The position numbers were made by a program, and so were the translations under genes. A stretch of DNA of 48,213 nucleotides from Pseudomonadota bacterium (GTDB lineage Bacteria > Pseudomonadota > Gammaproteobacteria > Burkholderiales > Sulfuriferulaceae): contig JAJZUW010000014.1 of assembly GCA_021845925.1 (NCBI GenBank), forward strand, positions 1 to 48,213, read 5' to 3'. This document shows, piece after piece, positions 1 to 7,999 of this stretch. Each line of letters begins with the position of its first letter. Position 1 is the stretch's first letter. The notes beneath the pieces were generated by a model that made no database searches, was not told the DNA's origin, and saw only the letters and a list, made by a program, of their open reading frames with translations.

Positions 1-124
1 TGTGGTACCGGCGTTGGCGGGGTGGATAAGCGTCTGGAAGCATGTTAAGTCCCCACTAAAAAAACAAGTGGGGACTTTGCACGCTAATGAAACCTTGTTG
101 AAGGTGGGGCGGCTGGCCGGTTAC
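1..124. mobile_element. Probable end of an IS66-type element running in from the left edge
   Basis: Positions 104-124 read gtggggcggctggccggttac. This matches at 18 of 21 positions the sequence at 1230-1250 that closes the IS66 transposase unit downstream, in the same orientation, so both look like outward right ends. A perfect inverted repeat (47-57 with 67-77, A-rich loop) lies inside and could be a terminator-like hairpin. A short open frame ends at a TAA at 46-48; its protein is not recognisable. Recognisable tnpC homology begins directly after position 124. The inference is that one IS66-type element ends inside another; a simple deletion scar is the alternative. Confidence 0.4.
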
Positions 125-131
125 GTTCTTC

Positions 132-1211
132 GTGCATCGCCACATTCGTCCGCAATATACCTGTCGCAAGTGTGAAACGGTGACAGCCGAACCCGTGCCA
201 CCGGCCATCATCGATGGCGGCATGGCCGCTCCCGGTTTGCTCACCTGGGTCATGATCAGCAAATACGCCGATCATCTGCCGTTATACCGGTTGGAGCAGA
301 TCGCCGCCCGCAGTAATGTACCGCTGGCGCGTTCCACTTTGGCTGATTGGGTAGGTAGAACCGGATTTGCCCTGCAACCGCTGGCAGAGCGGCTGGCGGA
401 ATTGCTGAGAGAACGGCAAGTCATGCATGCCGATGAAACCCCGGTAGCGCAGCTTGATCCGGGGGCGGGCAAAACCAAACGCGCCTACCTGTGGACCTGG
501 CGCAGCAATGATCTGGATACCGGGCCGCCCATCGTGGTATTCGACTACCAGACCAGTCGTTCCGGCAAGCATGCCGACAGCTTCCTGGGAGACTGGCGCG
601 GCCATCTCATGGTGGATGACTACTCCGGCTACAAGCACCTGTTCGGTGAACAGGACATCACCGAGCTCGCCTGCTGGGCACATGCGCGGCGCAAGTTCTT
701 CGATCTGCACAAGGACAACCCCAGCCCGATTGCAGAAGCAGCGCTCATGCGTATCGCCAGGTTGTACCAGCTGGAAGCCGAAGCCAAAGATGCCACACAG
801 GAAACCAGACAAGCACTGCGCCAACAGGCACGTGAACAACTGGCTGAATTCAACACATGGCTGAGCGCAACCCGCAAGAAAGTCGCCCCCGGAAGTGGCA
901 CGGCCAAAGCCATGGATTACACCATCAAGCGCTGGCCAGCACTGATCCGCTATGCCGAAACCGGACACCTGCCCATCGACAACAATCCAGTGGAGAATTC
1001 CATTCGGCCCATCGCTGTGGGCAAGAAAAACTGGCTGTTCGCAGGCAGTGAACGCGCAGGCAAACGCGCTGCCAACATCCAGACCCTGATCGGAACCGCC
1101 CGGCTCAACGGTCTTGACCCGCATGCCTGGATGAAAGACACCCTCGAAAAACTGCCGACCTGGCCAAACAACCGGCTGGATGAACTGCTGCCGCTCAAGA
1201 CAGAAGCATAA
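132..1211 (+). pseudogene. tnpC: IS66-family transposase (TnpC), N-terminally truncated
   Basis: This is the DDE transposase of IS66-type insertion sequences. The remaining 359 residues begin at the zinc-binding CRKC motif (residues 11-14) and keep the catalytic core: Asp in HADETP (about 101), Asp in VDDYSGY (about 162) and Glu in NNPVENS (about 288). The IS66 C-terminal element (IGTARLNGLDPHAWM) is also present. Family members are usually around 500 residues, so roughly 130-150 N-terminal residues are missing. The homologous reading continues upstream of the GTG at 132 only as far as about 126, where an unrelated IS-end-like sequence begins, so the GTG is just the first start codon left after the break. 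No tnpA or tnpB partner is visible. The right terminal repeat is at 1230-1250. It is most likely inactive. Confidence 0.85.
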
Positions 1212-1229
1212 ATCTGCGGACAGTTACAG

Positions 1230-1250
1230 GTGGGACGGCTGGGCGCTTAC
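1230..1250 (+). repeat. Right terminal inverted repeat of the truncated IS66 element
   Basis: The sequence gtgggacggctgggcgcttac lies 19 bases after the transposase stop. Read outward-in it starts GTAAGCGCCC, as is typical of IS66-family ends. A near-identical copy in the same orientation sits at 104-124. Confidence 0.6.
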
Positions 1251-1434
1251 TCTGCATATTTGGCATGAATATGCGGAACATTGTGGTGTTGGTTGTCTAT
1301 CAGGTACAGGCGGATGATAATCCCGTAGAACATTGAAATGATGGGCACGGTGTTGTATCCATCTGATTGATTTCATTGCAGAAAGCTGGCGCGAATGCAT
1401 GGATGTTATGCAAGGTGTGTTGTACAGTCAATCC

Positions 1435-1860
1435 TCTATTTGTGGGCTTTGTGCCGGATTTGTGGATTCCGCGACTGCGGGCGGAATGACAATGGGCGCG
1501 GCGGAATGACCCATACCTCGTCATTCTGCGCGGAGCGAAGCGGAGTCGCAGAATCCATGGTTTGTCGATGGCTTTGTGCCGGATTTGTGGATTCCGCGAC
1601 TGCGGGCGGAATGACAATGGGGGGCGGAATGACCCATACCTCGTCATTCTGCGCGGAGCGAAGCGGAGTCGCAGAATCCATGGTTTGTCGATGGCTTTGT
1701 GCCGGATTTGTGGATTCCGCGACTGCGGGCGGAATGACAATGGGCGCGGAATGACCCATACCTCGTCATTCTGCGCGAAGCGAAGCGGAGTCGCAGAATC
1801 CATGGTTTGTCGAGAGCTTTGTGCCGGATTTGTGGATTCCGCGACTGCGCGCGGAATGAC
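1435..1860. repeat. Tandem bipartite palindromic repeats, about 122-123 bp period
   Basis: Each unit has two hairpins. The head is ATTCTGCG...CGCAGAAT (heads start near 1520, 1643 and 1765). The tail is ATTCCGCG...CGCGGAAT or a close variant (near 1470, 1590, 1713 and 1835). They are joined by a spacer containing ccatggtttgtcgatggc, and the unit is closed by GTCATTC at one end and GAATGAC at the other. Open frames through this stretch in several phases are by-products of the repeats. The same family recurs at 2100-2150, 3372-3682, 38919-39125 and 47567-48213. Confidence 0.85.
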
Positions 1861-2080
1861 GATACCCTCAACGTGACTGCGCGGAATGACGTTGGTGGGG
1901 AAGGAGCGGAATGACGATACCCTCAACGTGACTGCGCGGAATGACGTTGGTGGGGAAGGAGCGGAATGACGATACCCTCAACGCGACTGCGCGGAATGAC
2001 GTTGGTGGGGAAGGAGCGGAATGACGATACCCTCAACGCGACTGCGCGGAATGACGTTGGTGGGGAAGGAGCGGAATGAC
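1861..2080. repeat. Four tandem copies of a 55-bp repeat
   Basis: Copies begin with gataccctcaacg at 1861, 1916, 1971 and 2026, an exact 55-bp period. Each contains two gcggaatgac motifs, the closing arm of the larger palindromic repeat. The first two copies have acgtgac where the last two have acgcgac, so the array grew by duplication of neighbouring units. No gene is supported here. Confidence 0.85.
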
Positions 2081-2150
2081 GGAGGGGCGCGGAATGACCC
2101 ATACCTCGTCATTCTGCGCGCAGCGAAGCGGAGTCGCAGAATCCGCGCCA
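2081..2150. repeat. Further copy of the palindromic repeat head
   Basis: The stretch has a gcggaatgac arm, then cccatacctc and a full head hairpin (GTCATTCTGCG from 2108 to CGCAGAATCC near 2144). It ends the first repeat cluster just before the IS3-type remnant. Confidence 0.75.
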
Positions 2151-2191
2151 TTGCGTAAGCCTGGCAGGGGTGGTTCATTGACTCTCCCTGA

Positions 2192-2401
2192 ATTCACCTA
2201 TCGGTAAATTTCACGCCGGATACCAACCTGCACCATGAGTACGTCCAAGTGCGCCAGGAATGGCTATCGCATTACCTGTGGCGGAATCTGGCAGAAGTAC
2301 AACTCTTCGCCACGCAGTGGATGTATGATTACAACCACGACCGCCCACACATGGCCTTGGGCGGAATGACACCGAAGCAGCGGTTGGCCATGGCCGCTTA
2401 A
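2192..2401 (+). pseudogene. IS3-type transposase, C-terminal remnant
   Basis: Only the last part of an integrase-type (DDE, rve) transposase remains. The frame ends VRQEWLSHYLW...TQWMYDYNHDRPHMALGG...TPKQRLAMAA and stops at 2399-2401. The YN..RPH.ALGG.TP motif is the usual C-terminus of IS3-family OrfB, and the catalytic Glu region lies near the broken front edge. About 50 residues align in type; the first 20 or so codons of the frame do not resemble the family. Downstream, ggggggattacca near 2430-2442 looks like the element's right end. The 5' part is gone and palindromic repeats abut it, so it is an inactive relic. Confidence 0.75.
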
Positions 2402-2485
2402 CTCTACTTCTAACCCCGGCTAAAAATGGGGGGATTACCAACTTCACCACTGGCTCGTTCAAAAATTGATATGCAGGAACGATCT

Positions 2486-2836
2486 ATGAGTACAACGCTT
2501 AGTGAGATTGATCAAGAAACCGCTGCTGCTGCCAAGGCTTTCATCGCCAGGATTTCCGCACGGTATGACTATTCCGGGGCGATCCTGTTTGGCAGCCGTG
2601 CTCGACATACCAATCGCCCCGACAGCGATGTCGACATTGCCGTGCTGCTGCATGGGCGTCCGGGAAAGTTCGTAACGACAAAGCTGGATATGGCAGACAT
2701 TGCCTACGATGTGCTGCTGGAAACCGGCATCCGCATTCAGCCACTGCCGATCTGGGAAGAGGAATGGGAGCACCCGGAAACGTATTCCAACCCCCTCCTG
2801 CTTAAAAACATCGAGCGTGAAGGGGTGCGTCTGTGA
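2486..2836 (+). CDS. MNT-type nucleotidyltransferase, probable antitoxin of a MNT/HEPN pair
   Basis: This is a minimal nucleotidyltransferase domain protein of 116 residues. The motif GSRARHTNRPDSDVD fits GS-x10-D-x-D, the nucleotide and metal-binding signature of the family. In characterised type VII systems (MntA/HepT) the MNT partner AMPylates and silences the HEPN ribonuclease; the same role is inferred here from pairing. The start at 2486 (MSTTLSE) is chosen because aggaa at 2475-2479 lies six bases upstream. A longer frame from 2426 would start in the IS3 end. The stop overlaps the next gene's GTG start, giving translational coupling. It sits between an IS remnant and repeats, consistent with horizontal acquisition. 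Confidence 0.8.
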   Translation: MSTTLSEIDQETAAAAKAFIARISARYDYSGAILFGSRARHTNRPDSDVDIAVLLHGRPGKFVTTKLDMADIAYDVLLETGIRIQPLPIWEEEWEHPETYSNPLLLKNIEREGVRL

Positions 2837-3255
2837 ATGCTCAGGAATTTATAGGGAAAGCCATCCGCGCTGCATCTTCAGCAAAAGTGCTGCTGGACAC
2901 TGGCGATTTCGAAGGCGCTTGCGATCGCGCCTATTACGCGATGTTCAACGCAGCTCGCGCTGCTCTTTTGGCTTCCGGTGCTCCCGCGCAACCAGACATT
3001 GGCAAGAGCCATAGCGGGCTGATTTCTGCTTTTAGTCTCCACCTGGTCAAGACGGAGCGTGTGCCGGTGGAATACGGTCGCATTTTTAACCGGATGGAAG
3101 ATCTCCGTCTGATTGCGGATTACAAGGGTGATCCGATTGAACCGGAACAGGCTAACTGGGCAGTGGATCAGACGCAAGCTTTTGTGCAGGCAATGCGTAA
3201 TGCATTTATGCCTGCCGATACTGACAATAACGACATTCCAGACCTGAGGCATTGA
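2833..3255 (+). CDS. HEPN-domain protein (UPF0332-like), probable toxin partner
   Basis: The 140-residue all-helical HEPN-like protein carries the RAYYAMFNAARAAL helix typical of the UPF0332/HEPN group, and DLRLIADYKGDP near residue 95. The canonical HepT catalytic motif R-x4-H-x-Y is not present: the corresponding segment reads RLIADY, keeping Arg and Tyr but not His, as in the RxxADY subfamily. Start GTG 2833 overlaps the stop of the MNT gene. Function as an RNase toxin is inferred from the gene pair; the missing His makes catalysis uncertain. The alternative is a nucleotide-binding HEPN scaffold without RNase activity. Confidence 0.7.
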   Translation: MNAQEFIGKAIRAASSAKVLLDTGDFEGACDRAYYAMFNAARAALLASGAPAQPDIGKSHSGLISAFSLHLVKTERVPVEYGRIFNRMEDLRLIADYKGDPIEPEQANWAVDQTQAFVQAMRNAFMPADTDNNDIPDLRH

Positions 3256-3371
3256 ATACTTCTCCAGGTCATTGCCTTGTACAACCCAGTTGAAAAGACC
3301 GCTGAGTTAGTTGTGCATTGATCAGCAGATTGACCAGTGTGTTGTTTGAATCGTCCCCGGTTTTTTTGACG

Positions 3372-3682
3372 TGGTTGTCGGATTTGTGGATTCCGCGACT
3401 GCGCGCGGAATGACGGAGGGGCGCGGAATGACCCATACCTCGTCATTCTGCGCGGAGCGAAGCGGAGTCGCAGAATCCATGGTTTGTCGATGGCTTTGTG
3501 CCGGATTTGTGGATTCCGCGACTGCGCGCGGAATGACAATGGGGGCGGCGGAATGACAATGGGGGGCGGAATGACCCATACCTCGTCATTCTGCGCGAAG
3601 CGAAGCGGAGTCGCAGAATCCATGGTTTGTCGAGGGCTTTGTGCCGGATTTGTGGATTCCGCGACTGCGCGCGGAATGACTT
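3372..3682. repeat. Second cluster of bipartite palindromic repeats
   Basis: Two head hairpins (from about 3442 and 3585) and three tail hairpins (near 3388, 3513 and 3655) of the same repeat family occur here. Several extra gcggaatgac arms lie between them. The cluster separates the MNT/HEPN pair from the diguanylate cyclase region. No gene is supported inside. Confidence 0.85.
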
Positions 3683-3775
3683 TTCCTGGTGATGCCTGTT
3701 TTTACATTTCTGGCGGCTTACTTTAACATTTGATCAATTGGACGCACTGACCTGTTAGGCCAGGAATGACACGGC

Positions 3776-3886
3776 GCATTTTTGGCTGCTGGTGTGGCAG
3801 TTAATTTGGACATGCTGAAAAATTCGGAAACGATACTGTGCGGATTGCGCAAAGCTGTTCTTGCAAAATCGGGACGCTTTGGATGA
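3776..3886 (+). pseudogene. Broken duplicate of the N-terminus of the downstream PAS-GGDEF gene
   Basis: The frame FLAAGVAVNLDMLKNSETIL parallels LTLAAGAAVYFVMLKNSETIL, residues 19-39 of the gene starting at 3929. At the DNA level a 27-base stretch (3811-3837) is identical to 4018-4044. After it the frame runs into unrelated sequence and stops at 3884-3886. It has no start codon or promoter of its own that I can see. It is read as the leftover of a partial duplication or gene-conversion event upstream of the intact copy. Confidence 0.6.
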
Positions 3887-3928
3887 TGCGTCGATTGGAC
3901 TCATTGAAGTCCGCATTAAAGGAATGGC

Positions 3929-6900
3929 ATGCGCTCGATTGAACGCTTGATCAACATGGTCAGTTTCCTGATCCTGGCTTCGCTGACGCTGGCGGCTGGT
4001 GCTGCTGTGTACTTTGTCATGCTGAAAAATTCGGAAACGATACTCAGCGAAAGCCTGCAACTGTCCCTTCAGAGTAGCTCGGCATTGCTCAGATCGAGTA
4101 TCACCGAAGGCCTGAACGACGCGCGCATGATGAGCACGCGCCCATTTATTATCGACAGCTTTGCCAGACTGGCGGCAAATCGTCAAAACAATACGGCAAT
4201 CACCGATCTGGACCGCATTGCCCAGTCTTTCGTGTCGTCCGGCACATTCACGGCGGTTTCGTATGATGACTTGCATGGTGTCACGCTGGCCAGCGCCGGC
4301 AATCTGGTGCACAACCAGCAGCAACGTCTTGTGCTCGACGCTGCACGGCAGATATGGCTGTTCTGGGACGGGCACTTCATTCTGCATGTCCGTACCGCGA
4401 TTGTGGATGACCATGGCAAAACCATCGGAAACACCGTTACCGAATCCAGACTGCCATCGTTGACGGAATCCATTGCAGAAATGAACCGGGCGGCAGATAC
4501 ATCCGAAGTTGCCATGTGTACCCCGCTTGGCCCTGATGAAATGGCCTGTTTACTGGGCAGGGACAAACGCATCCAGTTTCAGCGGCTTCCGCGGATCATG
4601 GCAAACAAGCCCTTGCCTGCGAATTATGCCTTTACCGATAAATCAGGCGTGATTTTTAGCAAAGATTACCGCGGAATCAAGGTGGTTGCCGCCTATATGC
4701 CAATTCCGGATTACGGATTGGGAATGGTCCTGAAAATGGATCAGACCGAACTGTTTGGTCCGGCCACCCGAAAGCTGGGGCTGGTTGCAATCCTGCTGAC
4801 AGCACTGGTCGTGCTGGGTGCATTGTTGTTGCACTGGATGATGGCACCCATTGTGCGCAAACTGGTGGATTCCGGAAAGGCGCTGGTTGCCAGCAACCGT
4901 GAACTGCACAAGCTCAACGAAAAACATGCCGCGTTGTTGCGCAATGCCAGCGATGGCATTCATATCCTTGACCAGACAGGGGCACTTGTTGAATGTAGTG
5001 ATTCGTTCTGCAATATGTTGGGTTACGAGCGCGATCAACTGATCGGTAAGCACGTTGCTTTCTGGGATGCTGTCTCCACAGAAGAGCGGATCATGGCCAC
5101 CCTGAAATTGCGGTTGTCCACCAAGGGGCGTAGCCAGTTTGAAACACGCCACCGGTGTCAGGATGGTAGTTTGATTGATGTGGAAGTTAGTGTCTATCCG
5201 CTGTCTCTTGAAAATCAGCCCGTACTGTTCTGTTCGTCGCGGAACATCAGCGAGCGCAAGATCCGCGACGAAGCCTTGCGGCAAAACCGGAATCAGCTTG
5301 AAGAATTACTTGAAAACATGAGCAGTGGGGTGGCGGTGTATCAGGCCATTGATGACGGGATGGATTTTACGTTCATCCGCATCAATCGGGCGGCTGAACA
5401 CATGAGCAAAATGCTTCGCAATGAACTGGCAGGCAAGACGCTGAAGCAAGTGTTTCCCGGCGTGGTTGAGATGGGACTTCTGGATGCATTTCGCAGAGTC
5501 TGGCAAAGCGGTCAACCAGAACACTTTCCGATTTCCTTCTATCAGGACGAACGCATTTCGGGCTGGCGGGACAACTATATTTACAAGCTTGACAGTGGCG
5601 AACTGGTTGCCATTTTTGATGATGTGACCGAACGCATGCAACTGCAGGAAGCATTGCGCCATGAACGGGATTTCATGGATGCCATTTTCCAGTCTGCCGG
5701 TTCACCGATTCTTGCCATCGACCGCAATGGCTGTATTGTCAGATTCAATCGTGCAGCCGAAGAATTTTCCGGATATTCATTTGCCGAAGCCGGTAACAAG
5801 CCGTTTTTCTGGAAAAATTTCCTGTTGCCGGATCAACAGGCAGAAATTGAAAATGTGTTTCATGCGGCGTTTTCAGGCGATACCCAAACGCGCTATGAAA
5901 ACACCTGGGTATCCAGAACCGGCACGGCACGCGTGCTGGACTGGGCCAACACCCTGATCCATGACGATAATGGAAACCCGGTCTATCTGCTGGCGGTAGG
6001 CATTGATATTACGCAACGCAAGGCGGCAGAATCGCTCATTCGCATCCAGTCGAACGCCATCGAGGCCAGCACGAACGGCATTGCCATTGCGGACGCTTCT
6101 GATCCGGAACTGCCGCTGATCTATGTGAATCCTGCGTTTGTTGAACTGACAGGGTATTCCAGATCGGAGCTGATCGGCAAGAATGCGCGCTTTTTACACG
6201 GAGATGACGATAAACAGTCGGGGCTGGATAAAATTCGTGCCGCACTGCAAACCGGCAGCAATGGAAATGCCACGCTGCGCAATTACCGGAAGGATGGCAC
6301 GCTGTACTGGAACAGGCTGTATCTCTCTCCCATTCTGGATGAACACGGAAAACTGACGCATTTTCTTGGCATCAGCAACGACGTGACTGAACGGAGAAAT
6401 GCAGAAGAATATCTGCGGCTGGTTTCCAGTGTTTTTCATCATGCCGATGAAGGAATTGTGATTGCCGACAACCAGGCTGTGATTCTGGAGGTCAATCCTG
6501 CCTTTACCCGTATTACCGGATATGAACGGGAAGAAGTGCTGGGAAAAAACCCGAATATTCTGAACGCAAGACGTCACGATCAGACCTTTTACGCAAACAT
6601 GTGGCGCAAGCTGATCCGGGACGGGCACTGGACAGGTGAAATGTGGAACAAGCGCAAGAACGGCGAAGTGTATCCGGAACGGCTGACGCTGTCGGCGATC
6701 AGGGACCAGGAAGGCAAAATTGTCCGTTACATCGCGCTTTTTTCCGATATTTCGGATTTGAAAAGACAGCAGCAGGAACTCGAACGCCTTGCGCATCACG
6801 ATGCGCTGACTGGCCTGCCCAACCGGAACTGGCTGAATGACAAGCTCGATGACGCGATTGCCCAGGCGGAGCAGCACAAAGAACATCTGGCAGTCTGCTT

Positions 6901-7297
6901 TATGGACCTTGACGGATTCAAGCTGGTCAATGACAGCTTTGGACATGAGGCGGGAGACCAGCTGCTGATTGAGGTCGCGCAAAGGTTGCTTGCCGCATCG
7001 CGTACAACAGACATGGTTTCGCGTCTGGGCGGTGATGAATTTGTGCTGGTTTTTACCAACATGGCCAAAGAAGAATGTCATCAGCTGGCCAACAGAATCA
7101 TGGCTTCCATTGAACAGCCGTTTGAGATTCTCTGCCATGAAATCCGCATTTCAACCAGTATTGGTGTTGCCATTTTTCCGGAAGCAGGCGTCACTGCAGG
7201 CGACCTGTTGCGGGTTGCCGATCAGGCCATGTATCTGGCCAAGCAGTCTGGACGGGGACGGGTGCAGTTTTTTGACACTGGATCTGTCAGCAGCTGA
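3929..7297 (+). CDS. Membrane-anchored multi-PAS diguanylate cyclase
   Basis: The 1122-residue sensor makes cyclic di-GMP. TM1 lies at about residues 10-30, a probable periplasmic sensing region at 31-281, and TM2 at about 282-303. Five PAS modules follow (about 335-445, 457-565, 580-694, 705-817 and 830-940), several ending in the D[IV][ST]-[ER]R motif of a PAC segment. A C-terminal GGDEF domain starts at HHDALTGLPNR. The active-site loop RLGGDEF is intact (about 1031), and RTTD five residues before it is a canonical RxxD product-inhibition site. No EAL or HD-GYP domain is present, so synthesis is the expected activity. Start ATG 3929 has an aaagga box a few bases upstream. The ligand is unknown. 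It stands alone, with a broken partial copy of its 5' end just upstream. Confidence 0.9.
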   Translation: MRSIERLINMVSFLILASLTLAAGAAVYFVMLKNSETILSESLQLSLQSSSALLRSSITEGLNDARMMSTRPFIIDSFARLAANRQNNTAITDLDRIAQSFVSSGTFTAVSYDDLHGVTLASAGNLVHNQQQRLVLDAARQIWLFWDGHFILHVRTAIVDDHGKTIGNTVTESRLPSLTESIAEMNRAADTSEVAMCTPLGPDEMACLLGRDKRIQFQRLPRIMANKPLPANYAFTDKSGVIFSKDYRGIKVVAAYMPIPDYGLGMVLKMDQTELFGPATRKLGLVAILLTALVVLGALLLHWMMAPIVRKLVDSGKALVASNRELHKLNEKHAALLRNASDGIHILDQTGALVECSDSFCNMLGYERDQLIGKHVAFWDAVSTEERIMATLKLRLSTKGRSQFETRHRCQDGSLIDVEVSVYPLSLENQPVLFCSSRNISERKIRDEALRQNRNQLEELLENMSSGVAVYQAIDDGMDFTFIRINRAAEHMSKMLRNELAGKTLKQVFPGVVEMGLLDAFRRVWQSGQPEHFPISFYQDERISGWRDNYIYKLDSGELVAIFDDVTERMQLQEALRHERDFMDAIFQSAGSPILAIDRNGCIVRFNRAAEEFSGYSFAEAGNKPFFWKNFLLPDQQAEIENVFHAAFSGDTQTRYENTWVSRTGTARVLDWANTLIHDDNGNPVYLLAVGIDITQRKAAESLIRIQSNAIEASTNGIAIADASDPELPLIYVNPAFVELTGYSRSELIGKNARFLHGDDDKQSGLDKIRAALQTGSNGNATLRNYRKDGTLYWNRLYLSPILDEHGKLTHFLGISNDVTERRNAEEYLRLVSSVFHHADEGIVIADNQAVILEVNPAFTRITGYEREEVLGKNPNILNARRHDQTFYANMWRKLIRDGHWTGEMWNKRKNGEVYPERLTLSAIRDQEGKIVRYIALFSDISDLKRQQQELERLAHHDALTGLPNRNWLNDKLDDAIAQAEQHKEHLAVCFMDLDGFKLVNDSFGHEAGDQLLIEVAQRLLAASRTTDMVSRLGGDEFVLVFTNMAKEECHQLANRIMASIEQPFEILCHEIRISTSIGVAIFPEAGVTAGDLLRVADQAMYLAKQSGRGRVQFFDTGSVSS

Positions 7298-7349
7298 TCA
7301 CGGACAGCTGCTTCATGGTTTTTTCCAGCCATGTCGGGGGTGCAGCTGC

Positions 7350-7643
7350 TCAGATAACGCCAAGGACCAGCAGGAGCGCTCTGTCTATCGCTTTCATCCG
7401 CTCATCATCAAGGTGGCCAAATGGGTCGCTGATCCTGGTGCGCGGTAGCGTCGAGAGTTTGTCCACCATGACCTGTGAAAGTGTACTCAGCCCGTTGACC
7501 GGGTTCGGTTCCACGGTGATGCGGAACGCGGCATTGCGCAGGTCGCTTGTTACCGGGCATAGCACAATGCTTTCCAGGTCGCTTAGCAGGTCGGATTGTA
7601 CAATCAAGGCCGGCCGTGGTTCGCCATAGTCGCCTCGCTGCAT
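7350..7643 (-). CDS. mazF: MazF/PemK-like toxin, N-terminus apparently shortened
   Basis: The 97-residue protein is of the MazF/CcdB-fold endoribonuclease family. Visible family features are GDYGEPRPALIVQSD (substrate-binding loop with the conserved Arg), PVTSDLRNA (catalytic Thr region), the SQVMVDKLSTLPR strand and a C-terminal helix. Relatives usually begin MKRGD-LVTVA...-GDYGKPRPA. Here the first GD runs straight into YGEPRPA, so about 8-9 residues of the first beta strand are absent, as if deleted between two GD codon pairs. That may inactivate the toxin. Start ATG 7641-7643 overlaps by one base (TAATG) the stop of the antitoxin gene, the usual coupled antitoxin-toxin order. Upstream starts would lie inside the antitoxin. 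Confidence 0.75.
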   Translation of the reverse strand: MQRGDYGEPRPALIVQSDLLSDLESIVLCPVTSDLRNAAFRITVEPNPVNGLSTLSQVMVDKLSTLPRTRISDPFGHLDDERMKAIDRALLLVLGVI

Positions 7644-7858
7644 TACTCCCAGCCCTCAACTTGCGTTACAGCCTTTTCTGTGAAGTTTAAAATCTCAGCT
7701 TCTGACGGGGTGTTTTTCAAGCTTTGGCACTGTTTGCGCACTTGCGCAGCAAATTCGGGCGAGCGTGTGTCTGGTACCCAAAATTGGACAGGCCGTAGCC
7801 CTGCAGCGCGCATCCGCTCGCGGTGCCGTGCTACTTTTGATTGGTGAATTGAAGGCAT
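7643..7858 (-). CDS. mazE: MazE-family antitoxin (DUF3018 type)
   Basis: The 71-residue antitoxin starts MPSIHQSKVARHRERMRAAG and continues LRPVQFWVPDTRSPEFAAQ. The basic helix plus RPVQxWVPDTR strand is typical of the DUF3018 antitoxins paired with MazF toxins; the acidic C-terminal tail would bind and block the toxin. The ATG at 7858 is preferred because ggaaa lies about six bases upstream. In-frame ATGs at 7870 and further up are possible. The stop overlaps the mazF start. As in other systems, autoregulation by the antitoxin is plausible, but no clear operator was found in the divergent gap to the CHAD gene (7859-7999). Confidence 0.75.
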   Translation of the reverse strand: MPSIHQSKVARHRERMRAAGLRPVQFWVPDTRSPEFAAQVRKQCQSLKNTPSEAEILNFTEKAVTQVEGWE

Positions 7859-7999
7859 GGTGTTTTCCATTGGTTGCATGTGTAGTTTCATGTTGCCTGG
7901 CATGCGATGATAAGGCAAGGCACTGATCAACGTCTGCTGATGGAGCAATCGTTCGATTTTGGATAGACTGTCAGGCATGCTGTCACCTGGTCCCATCTC

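Noticed and set aside
47-77. Hairpin as a stand-alone regulatory RNA element
   Set aside because: Good inverted repeat, but it lies inside the presumed IS end and has only a short T run; treated as part of the element.
282-1124. 280-codon frame antisense to the IS66 transposase
   Set aside because: Shadow of the real gene; the plus-strand frame has all DDE motifs.
1300-1926. Long open frames in both strands through 1300-1930 and 3168-3726, rich in SRNPQIRHK-like or RICGFRDC-like repeats
   Set aside because: They are translations of the palindromic repeats; the same peptide recurs in several frames, and starts lack ribosome-binding sites.
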